A stretch of DNA of 64,000 nt from Desulfobulbaceae bacterium (GCA_024637145.1 JAGXFQ010000021.1:1-64000); one strand, 5' to 3'. Shown: positions 52,584 to 61,658, counted from the first letter of the stretch. Numbers and translations are program-made. The notes: generated by a model from the sequence alone, not told the origin.

Positions 52584-52617
52584 AGAGGTGATATTAATTT
52601 TTAATTGGGGGTCGAAT

Positions 52618-52890
52618 ATGAAGTCTATTCATGTTTCAGAAAACATTGTCTCTTTGACTGATTTTAAAAATCAGGCATCCAAGATGCTGCGACGGGTGCA
52701 AAGTTCGCATAGGCCAATCATTATTACGCAAAATGGCAGAGCTGCCGGGGTGCTCATCTCCCCGGCTGAATTCGACCAGCTTTCCGAACAGTGCCGATTT
52801 ATCCAGGCCGTCCAAAGTGGGTTGAGCGATGTGGAACAGGGCCGGGTATTGAGCGAAGAAGAACTGGACAGGGCTCTTGATGAAGCTTAA
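52618..52890 (+). CDS. Antitoxin, Phd/YefM family
   Basis: A 90-aa protein with IVSLTDFKNQASKMLRRVQ and IIITQNGRAAGVLISPAEFDQL, the N-terminal DNA-binding fold of Phd/YefM antitoxins. The acidic C-terminal tail (VLSEEELDRALDEA) is the part that would bind the toxin. It overlaps the toxin gene by 11 bases. It probably represses its own promoter just upstream. Autonomous module, framed by repeats. Confidence 0.88.
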   Translation: MKSIHVSENIVSLTDFKNQASKMLRRVQSSHRPIIITQNGRAAGVLISPAEFDQLSEQCRFIQAVQSGLSDVEQGRVLSEEELDRALDEA

Positions 52891-53173
52891 ATGGTCTGAA
52901 ACGGCCAGCAGAGACCTGCTTTCTATTCGGCGTTATATTGCCGAGGATAATCCCACCGCCGCGAATAACTGGATTGTCCGTCTCCGGACCAGGGCTCGAA
53001 ATGCCGTACATGCTCCCTTGGCCGGTCGGAAAGTACCTGAGTTCTCCCGGGATGATGTCCGTGAGGTTATCGAAGGCAACTATCGCATCGTCTATCAAGT
53101 CCATAATGACCATATATCGGTCCTGACCGTCTTTGAGGCCCATCGACTTATTCCGGTAAAGAACGCTATCTGA
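52880..53173 (+). CDS. Toxin, RelE/ParE family
   Basis: A 97-aa basic protein. The fold is shown by LKWSETASRDLLSIRRYIAEDNP, GNYRIVYQVHND and ISVLTVFEAHRL. This is the ParE/RelE superfamily; whether it hits gyrase (ParE) or ribosome-bound mRNA (RelE) cannot be decided from the sequence, but a Phd/YefM partner with a ParE-like YxRIVY suits either. An ATG behind the antitoxin's own sequence starts it; TTG at 52877 is an alternative. Confidence 0.87.
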   Translation: MKLKWSETASRDLLSIRRYIAEDNPTAANNWIVRLRTRARNAVHAPLAGRKVPEFSRDDVREVIEGNYRIVYQVHNDHISVLTVFEAHRLIPVKNAI

Positions 53174-53265
53174 GTGGGAGTTTTTCGGCTCCGGCACCCG
53201 GCTTTAGCCCCTGTCGCGGAAGCTGTTTCCCAAGGGGGAGGCTCAAGGGGCAAGATTTAAGGTTC

Positions 53266-53293
53266 AAGGTACAAGGTACAAGGTACAAGGTAC
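53266..53293 (+). repeat. Tandem 7-mer AAGGTAC x4
   Basis: Four perfect copies of AAGGTAC downstream of the toxin gene, within the repeat-rich segment. No coding frame is affected. Confidence 0.85.
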
Positions 53294-53404
53294 GCGGGAG
53301 GGGTCTTGGGGTGCGTTGAGTGTGTCGAAATGCGGGGTGGGCGTCGTTGCGAAAAGATGCGCCGGCACGGTAGATGCCACAGCCCCGCAATCTGCCTTGT
53401 CTTT

Positions 53405-53443
53405 CCCTTGAACCTTGGGCCTTGCATCTTGCACCTGATAAAA
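53405..53443 (+). repeat. 39-bp direct repeat, right copy
   Basis: Identical to 52340-52378 within the limits of reading by eye. With the adjoining family A copies it makes a direct-repeat frame around the toxin-antitoxin genes. Confidence 0.8.
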
Positions 53444-53445
53444 GT

Positions 53446-53663
53446 CTTCACCTGCACGAAATAAGATGGCCTAGGTAATGCATGATTCCTGTTCAACACA
53501 AAGACACAAAGGCACAAAGATTTCGGGCCTTTATACTCTCTGCATCCCTCAAGGGGGTATTGTAAAGAATGTCTCTGTGTCTCTGTGGTGAAAAAAAAAG
53601 ATCCCCCCTGTATCAGGATACTTTTCGCCTCTGGACTGCCGCCTTGCTCCGCTCCCGCAGTGA
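53446..53663 (+). repeat. Dispersed repeat family A, copy 4
   Basis: Starts CTTCACCTGCACGAAAT and ends near GCTCCCGCAGTGAT, with the family hairpin inside. It directly follows the right 39-bp repeat and precedes the 3' end of the kinase gene. Confidence 0.83.
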
Positions 53664-53690
53664 TGTAGGAAGAGGTCCGTGCCAGATCCT

Positions 53691-55370
53691 TTAAAAAGAG
53701 ACCTGGGGCAGGGGCAGGGAGATGGTGAAGCAGGTGCCGGAGCTTTCTGAGGTGACGGTGAGCAGCCCTTCATGGCTGGCGATGATCTGATTGACAATGG
53801 AGAGGCCGAGGCCGGTGCCGCTTTCGCGGGTGGTGAAAAAGGGGTCAAATATCTGGCTGCTGATGGTCTCAGCCATGCCGGGGCCATTGTCTGCAATATC
53901 CAGCACCAGCCAGGTCTGGCCCTGGTCGGTTTTTTCGGCAGCCGTTATGGTCAGACAAGGCCTGGTGGTGTTGCTCAGGGCATGGACAGCGTTGGTGATG
54001 AGATTAATCAGCACCTGCCGCATCTGGTTGGCGTCGGCCCAGCACTCCATGGTTACCGGGATGGCCAGATCGATCTCCACCTCATGCCAGGCGGGATCGT
54101 GGCTCGCCATGGTAAGGGCCTCTTCTGTCAGTTCCTTTAAGGGAAACCATTCCATAACGGGCTCCACCGGCCGGCTGAATTTGAGGAAACCATGGATGGT
54201 GGCCTCCAGCCTGTCGCTCTCTCTGATAATGATATTCATCAAGGCCTGGGTGGTGGTATCTGCGGTCAGTTCCTTCTCCAGGATCTGGGCGGCACCGCTC
54301 ATGGCAGCCAGGGGATTGCGGAATTCATGGGCAATGCCCGCCGCCATTCTACCGATGGCCGCCATTTTTTCGGCCTGCCGCACCCGATATTCCATCTTCT
54401 TGATCTTGCTCAGGTCCTGCATGGTATAGACCCGGTAATGATCTTTCTCGCCGGGCATATTGAGCCGGGTCCAGGAGTAGCCCACGGGAATCTTTTCACC
54501 ATCCTTACGCTCGAGTATCGCCAGAGGGCGGATTTCACCCTTGCCATCGGCCATGATCTCCGGCATCAACTCCGCCAGGGAGAGGCCCTCCACCTCCTGG
54601 GCGGAAAAGCCGCTGATTTTTTCGGCAGCCCTGTTGAAGGAGGTGATTGTTTTGTCGCCGTTTATGGTGATGATGCCGGTGGTGATATCGGCAAGGATCT
54701 GTTTGTAGAGCACGGCCAGCCGGTCGCGGTCAAGGATGGTTGCCGACAGGGCCGTCTCGGTGAGCTGCAGCCGTTCAGCCATGAAGGAGCTGAGTAAGGC
54801 GATGAGGAAAAAGGCAAGCCCGGCAATGGAGAAGATGGGCAGGAGCATCATGAACTGCTCCAGATTGCTGGAAGGAAAATAGACAGCCATGCTTCCCGAG
54901 AACTCCAGCCATAGGATGGCCCCATAGAGCAGAGAGGCCTGGGCCGCCATGAACAAGGCGCCGCGCCGCATGAGCAGGGTTGCCCCGCAGATGATGGGAA
55001 AAAAGTAGATGATGATGAGAAAGGATTGGCTGCCGCCGCTGAAGAAGACCAGAACAGAGGTGAGCAGGACGTCCAGCGATATCTGGATGTAGGTAAAGGG
55101 CTTGGAGCAGGGGATGTACTTAACCAGAAAGGCGGAGCCGATGGTGAAGAGATAGACCCCGCCGATGAACATGCCCACCAGATGGAGGGGGATCACCTGA
55201 TAATGGGCGGTGTCCTGATACTGGAAAAAGAGGATGATGCCCAGGAGAAAGCTGAGAATCACCACCCTGAAGAAGAGGACCCAGAGCAGCTGTTTGCGCA
55301 GCTGGATATCCTCCTCGTAATGCAGAGGGTCAATGGGGCAAACCGGTAGCTGGGGCGCTTTTCTTTTCAT
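53691..55370 (-). CDS. Membrane histidine kinase, PilS-like architecture
   Basis: A 559-aa kinase. Six hydrophobic helices fill about residues 28-200 with almost no periplasmic loops, then a PAS domain (LADITTGIITINGDKTI), the phospho-His box AAGIAHEFRNPLAAMSG and an HATPase domain ([27 protein letters not shown]). This is the layout of PilS, which senses pilin in the membrane, but no pil genes are in view. It sits after its NtrC-type regulator on the same strand and downstream of the symporter operon, so a transport-linked cue is also possible. Confidence 0.88.
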   Translation of the reverse strand: MKRKAPQLPVCPIDPLHYEEDIQLRKQLLWVLFFRVVILSFLLGIILFFQYQDTAHYQVIPLHLVGMFIGGVYLFTIGSAFLVKYIPCSKPFTYIQISLDVLLTSVLVFFSGGSQSFLIIIYFFPIICGATLLMRRGALFMAAQASLLYGAILWLEFSGSMAVYFPSSNLEQFMMLLPIFSIAGLAFFLIALLSSFMAERLQLTETALSATILDRDRLAVLYKQILADITTGIITINGDKTITSFNRAAEKISGFSAQEVEGLSLAELMPEIMADGKGEIRPLAILERKDGEKIPVGYSWTRLNMPGEKDHYRVYTMQDLSKIKKMEYRVRQAEKMAAIGRMAAGIAHEFRNPLAAMSGAAQILEKELTADTTTQALMNIIIRESDRLEATIHGFLKFSRPVEPVMEWFPLKELTEEALTMASHDPAWHEVEIDLAIPVTMECWADANQMRQVLINLITNAVHALSNTTRPCLTITAAEKTDQGQTWLVLDIADNGPGMAETISSQIFDPFFTTRESGTGLGLSIVNQIIASHEGLLTVTSESSGTCFTISLPLPQVSF

Positions 55371-55401
55371 GTTGGTGGTCAGGGACCTTGGGAGAGGATG
55401 A

Positions 55402-56775
55402 TTAGAGATTGTGTTTCTGCAGCTTGTAGCGGAAGGAACGGAAACTTATCTTGAGGAGATCTGCGGCCCGCATTTTAGAGTAATGGGTTTTTTCCAGGGC
55501 ACAGATGAGCAGCTTCTTCTCAAAACGGCTGACTATTTTTTCCAAGCCTTCCTCAAAAAGCTCCTCTTCACTGTGCAGCCCCACCAGCTTCTCCGGCAGG
55601 GCGGGCTGGCTGGCGCCGGCCTTCTTGCGGTGGCTGGAAAGGGTAAGGCTTTCCGGCAGGATGATGTTTGAGGTGGAAAGGGCCACTCCCCGTTCGATGA
55701 TGTTTTCCAGCTCCCTGATATTGCCCGGATAATCATAGTCCATGAGCACCTCCATGGCGTAGGAGGAGAGCTCCATGACCTCTTTGTCAAAGATGGCGGC
55801 GTATTTCTTGAGGAAAAAATCCACCAGCAGGGGCACGTCACCCTTTCTTTCCCGCAGGGCCGGCATCCGGATGGGGACCACGGCCAGGCGATAGAAAAGG
55901 TCTTCGCGAAAGCGGCCCTCCATCACCTCAGCTTCCAGGTCGCGGTTGGTGGCGGAAATGATCCGGACATTGATCTTGGTGATCTGGGTGTCACCCACCC
56001 TTTTAAACTCACGTTCCTGCAGAACGCGCAGCAGCTTGGTCTGGGTCAGGGGGGTGAGTTCCCCCACCTCGTCGAGAAAGGCGGTACCGTTATTGGCCTG
56101 GCCGAAAAGACCGATGGTATTGGCGGTGGCGCCGGTAAACGACCCCTTGACGTGGCCAAAGAGTTCACTCTCAAAAAGTGTTTCCGGGATGGCATTGCAG
56201 GTGATGGGCACAAACTGGTGGGAGGCGGCCTTGCTGTTGTTATGGATGGCCTGGGCCACCAGTTCCTTGCCCGTGCCTGATTCCCCGTAAATAAGGACAT
56301 TGGCCTGGGTGGGGGCGATACGGTTGATCAGGTCGAAGATCTTCAGCATCTCCGGGCTCTGGCCGATGATGTCCTGGGAGGGGCTTTGCAGCTGGGTGGG
56401 GATCACGGCACTGCCTGTGGCTCCCAGGGCCGTGGTGATAATGGTGATGATCTCATCGACCTTGAACGGCTTGGTTATGTAGTCAAAGGCGCCGTTTTTC
56501 ATGGCGGTCACCGCATCTTCAGGGGAGGCAAAGGCGGTGATGATGAGAACGGGCAGGTCCGGGAAAGAATCTTTGAGTTCCTTGAGGAGATCAAGGCCGG
56601 ACATGCCCCCCATGCGGATATCCGTGATGACAAGATCAAGTTCGTGATTTGCGGCCATCTCCAGGCCGCGCTGGCCATTGGCGGCAGTAAAGACCTGGTG
56701 GCCTTCTTTCTCAAGGAGAATAGACAAAAACTCCCGCATGGAAAGCTCATCATCAACAACAAGGATTGTGGACAT
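55402..56775 (-). CDS. Sigma-54-dependent response regulator (PilR/NtrC-like)
   Basis: A 457-aa activator. The receiver has ILVVDDELSM and phospho-Asp in LVITDIRMGGMSG; the AAA+ domain has GESGTGKELVAQ, GSFTGATAN (the sigma-54 loop in GSFTGA form) and GTAFLDEVGEL. A C-terminal Fis-type helix-turn-helix (YSKMRAADLLKISFRSFRYKL in part) ends it. The start MSTILVVDD is the family start; the open frame upstream to 56877 is not coding. It precedes the kinase gene by 31 bases. Confidence 0.93.
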   Translation of the reverse strand: MSTILVVDDELSMREFLSILLEKEGHQVFTAANGQRGLEMAANHELDLVITDIRMGGMSGLDLLKELKDSFPDLPVLIITAFASPEDAVTAMKNGAFDYITKPFKVDEIITIITTALGATGSAVIPTQLQSPSQDIIGQSPEMLKIFDLINRIAPTQANVLIYGESGTGKELVAQAIHNNSKAASHQFVPITCNAIPETLFESELFGHVKGSFTGATANTIGLFGQANNGTAFLDEVGELTPLTQTKLLRVLQEREFKRVGDTQITKINVRIISATNRDLEAEVMEGRFREDLFYRLAVVPIRMPALRERKGDVPLLVDFFLKKYAAIFDKEVMELSSYAMEVLMDYDYPGNIRELENIIERGVALSTSNIILPESLTLSSHRKKAGASQPALPEKLVGLHSEEELFEEGLEKIVSRFEKKLLICALEKTHYSKMRAADLLKISFRSFRYKLQKHNL

Positions 56776-56874
56776 GGATTTTAGGGGCAGAGGTGAAAGG
56801 GGGAGAAGGAAGAGGCCCCCTCTTCCTTCCTTACTCCTTTGCTTAACTCTTTTTTTGTTTTTTTTCCACTCTAA

Positions 56875-56912
56875 CAAAAAAACGCGCGGGTTAGAAAACC
56901 CGCGCGTTTTTG
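56875..56912 (-). terminator. Rho-independent terminator after symporter 1
   Basis: Stem AACGCGCGGGTT / AACCCGCGCGTT, loop AGAA, flanked by A- and T-tracts. It separates the symporter operon from the two-component genes on the minus strand and works in both directions. Confidence 0.92.
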
Positions 56913-56987
56913 GTAAAGGGCGCTCAAAGCGCTTTAGCGCCCTTGTATGTGCACTACTGCAAGCGCAGTAGTTTTTTCAACAAGTTG

Positions 56988-58757
56988 TTAATGGTCTACG
57001 GCATCGCCGGCTCCCATGGGCACACGGAGATTTTCCACCATGACCCGGATCTCTTTGGGAGGCGCTTCCGTCAGGTTGGAGACGATAAAGGCCACGATAA
57101 AGTTGAGCAGGGCTCCCACGGCGCCGAAAGAGCCGGTGGAGATGCCAAACAGCCAGTTATCGGCGGTATCCGCCATGATGGCCGTGGACTGGATGAAGAG
57201 AAAGCCCTTGAACCAGAAGATGTAGAGCAGGGTGGAACCAATACCGGTGAGCATACCGGCAATGGCGCCCGCCCTGTTCATCCGCTTGGAGAAAATACCC
57301 ATCATCAGGGCCGGGAACAGCGAAGATGCAGCCAGACCAAAGGCCAGGGCCACCACCTGGGCGGCAAATCCTGGCGGATTGAGGCCCAGATAACCGGCAA
57401 CCACAATAGCGCCTGCCATGGCGATCCGGCCCGCTTTCAGCTCGGCCTTGTCGCTGAGGTTGGGCATGAAGGTACTCTTTAAGACGTCATGGGAAATGGC
57501 GGAAGAGATGGCCAGCAGCAGACCGGCCGCCGTGGACAGCGCCGCGGCAATACCACCGGCCGCCACCAGGGCGATAACCCAGTTGGGCAGATTGGCGATC
57601 TCCGGATTGGCCAGTACCATGATGTCACGGTCCACCTTCACCATTTCATTGCCTTCCCAGCCAAAGGAGGCGGCTTGTGCATCAAGGCCCGGACCATAAT
57701 ACTGGATCCTGCCGTCGTTGTTTTTGTCCTCAAACTGCAGCAGGCCGGTGGCCTCCCATTTCTTGAACCAGCTGGGACGCTCTGCGTATTGCAGATTGCC
57801 ATCAGCAGCGCCGATCTCGCCGGTCTGGATGGTGCTCACCAGGTTGAGACGGGCCATGGCGCCAACCGCCGGGGCAGTGGTGTAGAGAATGGCGATAAAG
57901 ACCAGGGCCCAGCCGGCGGAAGAGCGGGCATCACGCACCCGGGGCACGGTGAAAAAGCGGGTAATAACATGGGGCAGACCCGCAGTACCGATCATCAGGG
58001 AAAGGGTGAGCAGCACCATGTTGGTGGTGGAACCCTTCTGGATGGTGTATTCCTTGAAACCGAGATCAAGCAGGGTTCCATCCAGCTTGTCCAGCAGCGA
58101 GGTGGTGGAACCGAGCATATCCGAACCCAGGCCGAGCTGGGGAACCGGGTTGCCGGTGAGTTGCAGGGAGATGAAGACAGCAGGCACCGTATAGGCGAAA
58201 ATCAGCACGCAGTACTGGGCGATCTGGGTATTGGTAACCCCCTTCATGCCGCCCAGAACCGCGTAAATGAAGACGATGACCATACCAGCCACCAGGCCTG
58301 TGGCAAAATCAACCTCCAGGAAACGGGAAAAGGCCACGCCGATACCCTTCATCTGGCCGATAACATAGGTCAGGGAGGCGACAATGAGGCAGAAAACCGC
58401 GACCAGGCGGGCGGTATTTGAGTAGTAGCGATCGCCGATAAAGGCGGGCACGGTAAATTTGCCGTGCTTGCGCAGATAAGGGGCCAGCAGCATGGCCAGC
58501 AGGCAGTAGCCGCCCGTCCAGCCCATCAGGTAGACAGAGGCGTCATAGCCGTTAAAGGCGATAAGGCCGGCCATGGAGATGAAGGAGGCGGCAGACATCC
58601 AGTCGGCGCCGGTTGCCATACCATTTAACACCGGATGCACACCGGTGCCGGCCACATAAAACTCCTTGGTGCTGACGGCCCGCGAGCGGATGGCGATATA
58701 GATGTAGAGGGCAAAAGTCGCCCCTACCACGAGAAAAGTGAGTGTTTTAAGATCCAT
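56988..58757 (-). CDS. Sodium:solute symporter (ActP-like) 1, with EF-hand-like loop
   Basis: A 589-aa SSS-family transporter with about 13 helices. FYVAGTGVHPVLNGMATGADWMSAASF (in part) is the ActP/DUF4212-linked subgroup signature, and the Na-site helices are intact. Between helices, about residues 305-385, lies a soluble insertion with DKNNDGRIQYYG (D344, N346, D348, G349, I351), an EF-hand-like loop lacking the usual twelfth Glu. The substrate is probably a short carboxylate such as acetate. It follows its DUF4212 gene by three bases. About 60 percent alike by eye to the symporter at 59172. Confidence 0.9.
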   Translation of the reverse strand: MDLKTLTFLVVGATFALYIYIAIRSRAVSTKEFYVAGTGVHPVLNGMATGADWMSAASFISMAGLIAFNGYDASVYLMGWTGGYCLLAMLLAPYLRKHGKFTVPAFIGDRYYSNTARLVAVFCLIVASLTYVIGQMKGIGVAFSRFLEVDFATGLVAGMVIVFIYAVLGGMKGVTNTQIAQYCVLIFAYTVPAVFISLQLTGNPVPQLGLGSDMLGSTTSLLDKLDGTLLDLGFKEYTIQKGSTTNMVLLTLSLMIGTAGLPHVITRFFTVPRVRDARSSAGWALVFIAILYTTAPAVGAMARLNLVSTIQTGEIGAADGNLQYAERPSWFKKWEATGLLQFEDKNNDGRIQYYGPGLDAQAASFGWEGNEMVKVDRDIMVLANPEIANLPNWVIALVAAGGIAAALSTAAGLLLAISSAISHDVLKSTFMPNLSDKAELKAGRIAMAGAIVVAGYLGLNPPGFAAQVVALAFGLAASSLFPALMMGIFSKRMNRAGAIAGMLTGIGSTLLYIFWFKGFLFIQSTAIMADTADNWLFGISTGSFGAVGALLNFIVAFIVSNLTEAPPKEIRVMVENLRVPMGAGDAVDH

Positions 58758-58760
58758 TCG

Positions 58761-59018
58761 TTACACCTCGTCAACTTTGAATTTCTTGTCCAGCTTGTTC
58801 ATGCGGGATGCATAGAAAAAAATCAGGACCACAAAGGTGTAAATAGAACCTTGCTGGGCAAACCAGAAACCGAGCTTGTAGCCGCCCAGGCGGACGTTGT
58901 TGAGGGCGTCGACAAACAGGATGCCGCAGCCGTACGAGACAATGAACCAGACGACAAGACAACCGACAACCAGTCGGATGTTTGCCTTCCAGTATTGTGC
59001 TGCTGAGTTCTCACTCAT
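58761..59018 (-). CDS. DUF4212 small membrane subunit of symporter 1
   Basis: An 85-aa protein with two helices (about 15-40 and 48-72). The sequence GFWFAQQGSIYTFVVLIFFYA is the DUF4212 core (given in part as FWFAQQGSIYTFVVLIF). DUF4212 proteins always go with an SSS symporter and are thought to be its small subunit. GGAGGAAG precedes MSENSAAQYW; an ATG six codons upstream overlaps that SD and is not used. The leader holds a long GC hairpin. Confidence 0.9.
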   Translation of the reverse strand: MSENSAAQYWKANIRLVVGCLVVWFIVSYGCGILFVDALNNVRLGGYKLGFWFAQQGSIYTFVVLIFFYASRMNKLDKKFKVDEV

Positions 59019-59048
59019 TTTTCTTCCTCCATACATTGGGTTGGTCGG

Positions 59049-59085
59049 AGCCCCCGGGATGTTGCTACTCCCGTACCCGGGGGCC
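59049..59085 (-). other. GC-rich leader hairpin before DUF4212-1
   Basis: GCCCCCGGG and CCCGGGGGC arms around a 17-base loop in the leader of the DUF4212-1 gene. No T-tract, so an attenuator is not shown; it could stabilise the message processed from the upstream symporter 2 gene. Confidence 0.4.
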
Positions 59086-59171
59086 TCATGGTAAATTTCA
59101 GGCCGAGTTATTCCGCCTAAAAACGAAACGCGTCATGCTCCTCTTTCTTATTTTGGGCCGAAGGGAGGCCG

Positions 59172-60947
59172 TTACTGGTTGAGCCGCGCCCCTGCCCCCC
59201 GGGGATAGCGGATGCTCTCCACCATCTCCTGGACATCCAGGGGCGGCGGCGGCGTCAAGCGGGAAATGGTCAGGGTGATCATGAAGTTGAGCAGCATGCC
59301 CACCGTGCCGATGCCCTCGGCGGAAATGCCGAAGAACCAGGCCGTTCCACCAAGATATTTGATATTAATGATATAGAAGAGGGTGAAGAGGATGCCGCTC
59401 ACCATGCCGGCGATGGCCCCCTCCTTGGTGGTGGACTTGGAGAAAATCCCCAGAATAATGACCGGGAAGAACGATGAGGCCGCCAGACCAAAGGCAAAGG
59501 CCACCACCTGGGCCACAAAGCCGGGGGGATGGATGCCGAAATAACCGGCCACGCACACGGCCACCCCGATCATGAGGCGGCCCATGAGCAGCCGCTGCTT
59601 TTCCGAGGCATTGCGGTTGATGAGGCGATAATAGAGGTCATGGGAAATGGCGGAGGAGATCACCAGCAGCAGTCCGGAGGCGGTGGAGAGGGCGGCGGCC
59701 AGACCGCCGGCCGCCACCAGGGCAATGACCCAGTTGGGCAGATTGGCGATCTCCGGATTGGCCAGCACCATGATGTCGCGATCAATATAGAGCTCGTTGT
59801 CATTATCGGTGAGGGGGTTGGCAACAATGAGCTGACCAAAGGAGCCGGTTTCCCCCACAAATTCCGGTTTGCCGCTGAAGGGCTGGCCCTCGCTGTAGTT
59901 GATGATGCCGTCGTGGTTCTTATCCACCCAGGCGATGAGACCTGTTTTCTCCCAGTTGGTGAGCCAGGTGGGGGCCTTGCTGTAGGGCACGCTACTGATG
60001 GAGTTGATCATGTTGTAGCGGGCAAAGGAGGCAATGGCCGGCGCCGTGGTGTAGAGCACCGCGATAAAAAGCAGGGCAAAGGCCGCGGAAAGACGGGCGC
60101 TGCGGACATTGGCCACCGTGTAGATGCGGACAATGACATGGGGCAGGCCGGCGGTGCCCACCATCAGGGCCATGGTGATGCAGAACACGTCCAGCATGGA
60201 TTTACCGCCCTCGGCAAAGGGCTTGGTGTATTCGGCAAAGCCGAGATCGGTATTAAGCTTGTTTAAGGTCTCCAGAAGGTACTGGCCGCCATGGCTGCCC
60301 TCGGCAATGGTGCCGCCGAAGCCGAGCTGGGGAATGGCCGTGCCGGTGATCTGCTGGGAAATGGCAAAGGCCGGCACCAGGTAGGCGATGATCAGGACAA
60401 TATACTGGGCAACCTGGGTGTAGGTAATGCCCTTCATCCCCCCCAGGGAGGCGTAGAAGAAGATAAGGGCCATGCCGATGAGGACCCCGGTGTTGACATC
60501 CACTTCCAGAAAACGGGAGAAAACAATACCCACTCCCCGCATTTGGCCCGCCACATAGGTAAAGGAGACAAAGATGACGCAGATCAGGGCTATGAAGCGG
60601 GCCGCATTGGAGTAATAACGATCCCCGATAAAATCAGGAACAGTGAATTTGCCGAATTTGCGCAGATAGGGCGCAATCAGCAGGGCCAGCAGCACATAAC
60701 CGCCGGTCCAGCCCAGAAGGTAGATGGAGCCGGTATAGCCCATGAAAGAGATGAGCCCGGCCATGGAGATAAAGGAGGCGGCGCTCATCCAGTCCGCCGC
60801 CGTGGCCATGCCGTTGGCCAAAGGCCCCACACCGCCGCCGGCCACGTAAAAACCCTTGGTGGTCTTGACCATGGAGATCCAGGCAATACTCAAGTAGAGG
60901 CTGAAGGTGACTCCAACCATTATGTAAGTCCAGTCCAGGATCGACAT
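59172..60947 (-). CDS. Sodium:solute symporter (ActP-like) 2, with canonical EF-hand loop
   Basis: A 591-aa paralogue of the symporter at 56988, same helices and same insertion. Its loop D342-KNHDGIINYS-E353 fits the twelve-residue EF-hand pattern fully (acidic/Asn at 1, 3, 5, Gly 6, Ile 8, Glu 12), so calcium binding is likely. The insertion lies between transport helices; by ordinary SSS topology it should be outside the cytoplasm, though I cannot prove this. Its DUF4212 partner is 408 bases upstream, separated by a family A repeat. The duplication with the next pair is tandem. Confidence 0.9.
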   Translation of the reverse strand: MSILDWTYIMVGVTFSLYLSIAWISMVKTTKGFYVAGGGVGPLANGMATAADWMSAASFISMAGLISFMGYTGSIYLLGWTGGYVLLALLIAPYLRKFGKFTVPDFIGDRYYSNAARFIALICVIFVSFTYVAGQMRGVGIVFSRFLEVDVNTGVLIGMALIFFYASLGGMKGITYTQVAQYIVLIIAYLVPAFAISQQITGTAIPQLGFGGTIAEGSHGGQYLLETLNKLNTDLGFAEYTKPFAEGGKSMLDVFCITMALMVGTAGLPHVIVRIYTVANVRSARLSAAFALLFIAVLYTTAPAIASFARYNMINSISSVPYSKAPTWLTNWEKTGLIAWVDKNHDGIINYSEGQPFSGKPEFVGETGSFGQLIVANPLTDNDNELYIDRDIMVLANPEIANLPNWVIALVAAGGLAAALSTASGLLLVISSAISHDLYYRLINRNASEKQRLLMGRLMIGVAVCVAGYFGIHPPGFVAQVVAFAFGLAASSFFPVIILGIFSKSTTKEGAIAGMVSGILFTLFYIINIKYLGGTAWFFGISAEGIGTVGMLLNFMITLTISRLTPPPPLDVQEMVESIRYPRGAGARLNQ

Positions 60948-60972
60948 GTTTTTTTAAGTAGTCAGTAGGCTT

Positions 60973-61018
60973 AGAAATAAGAAATAAGAAATCAGAAATA
61001 AGAAATAAGAAATAAGAA
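60973..61018. repeat. Tandem 7-mer AGAAATA, about 6.5 copies
   Basis: AGAAATA repeats with one T-to-C-type change (AGAAATC), just upstream of symporter 2. It may influence spacing in the transcript between DUF4212-2 and the symporter. Confidence 0.85.
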
Positions 61019-61095
61019 TTCAGTCTTTAGTATTCAGTCTTCAAGTTGCAAGCACCTCAAATTGTTTCCTTGTCCCCTCTCTCCCTCCCACCGCC

Positions 61096-61329
61096 GTCAC
61101 TGCGAGGAGCGGAGCGACGCGGCAGTCCAGAGGCGAAAAGTATCCTGACACAGGGGGAGATCCTTTTTTTCACCACAGAGACACAGAGACACAGAGATTT
61201 CGGACCTTTGTGTCTTTGTGCCTTTGTGTTGAACAGGAACCATGCATTACATAGGACATCTTATTTTGTGCAGGTGAAGGATAAGACGCAAAAGATTGAA
61301 AATATGCAGTTTTTTTTGATTCCCCTGAC
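61096..61329 (-). repeat. Dispersed repeat family A, copy 5 (inverted), inside the DUF4212-2/symporter-2 operon
   Basis: Near full-length inverted copy, from GTCACTGCGAGGAGCGGAGC to TCCCCTGAC. It lies between DUF4212-2 and symporter 2, genes which in the neighbouring pair are only three bases apart. Confidence 0.88.
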
Positions 61330-61355
61330 GCCTTACCCCTCACCCCTGCTTTTCC

Positions 61356-61658
61356 CTATTCATCAACATCAAACTCTTTATCCAGCCTCTCCATGGCGAA
61401 AAAATAGACAAAAACGAGGATGACAAAGACATATATGGCCCCCTGCTGGGCAAACCAGAAACCCAGAGGGAAACCGGCAAGGGTAAAGGCGTTGAGTTGT
61501 TCAACAAAGAGGATGCTGCAGCCGAAGGCAACAGCTGCCCAGATAATGAGGAGGATCAGCATGAGCATAAGGTTTTTCCGCCAATATCGGCCGAGTTTGC
61601 TGAGCAGCTCTTCCTTGGCAGTCAGGCCTGCTCTGTCCGGGTTTTTATTCGTTTCCAT
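61356..61658 (-). CDS. DUF4212 small membrane subunit of symporter 2
   Basis: A 100-aa two-helix protein with GFWFAQQGAIYVFVILVFVYF (core FWFAQQGAIYVFVILVF), clearly a paralogue of the protein at 58761. Its N-terminus is about 15 residues longer and charged. Start METNKNPDRAG at 61658 follows AAGGGAAGG. The promoter region upstream holds several palindromes. Confidence 0.9.
   Translation of the reverse strand: METNKNPDRAGLTAKEELLSKLGRYWRKNLMLMLILLIIWAAVAFGCSILFVEQLNAFTLAGFPLGFWFAQQGAIYVFVILVFVYFFAMERLDKEFDVDE

Noticed and set aside
60973-61018. CRISPR array
   Set aside because: Units are 7 bp with no spacers; no cas genes in the window. The other tandem arrays fail for the same reason.
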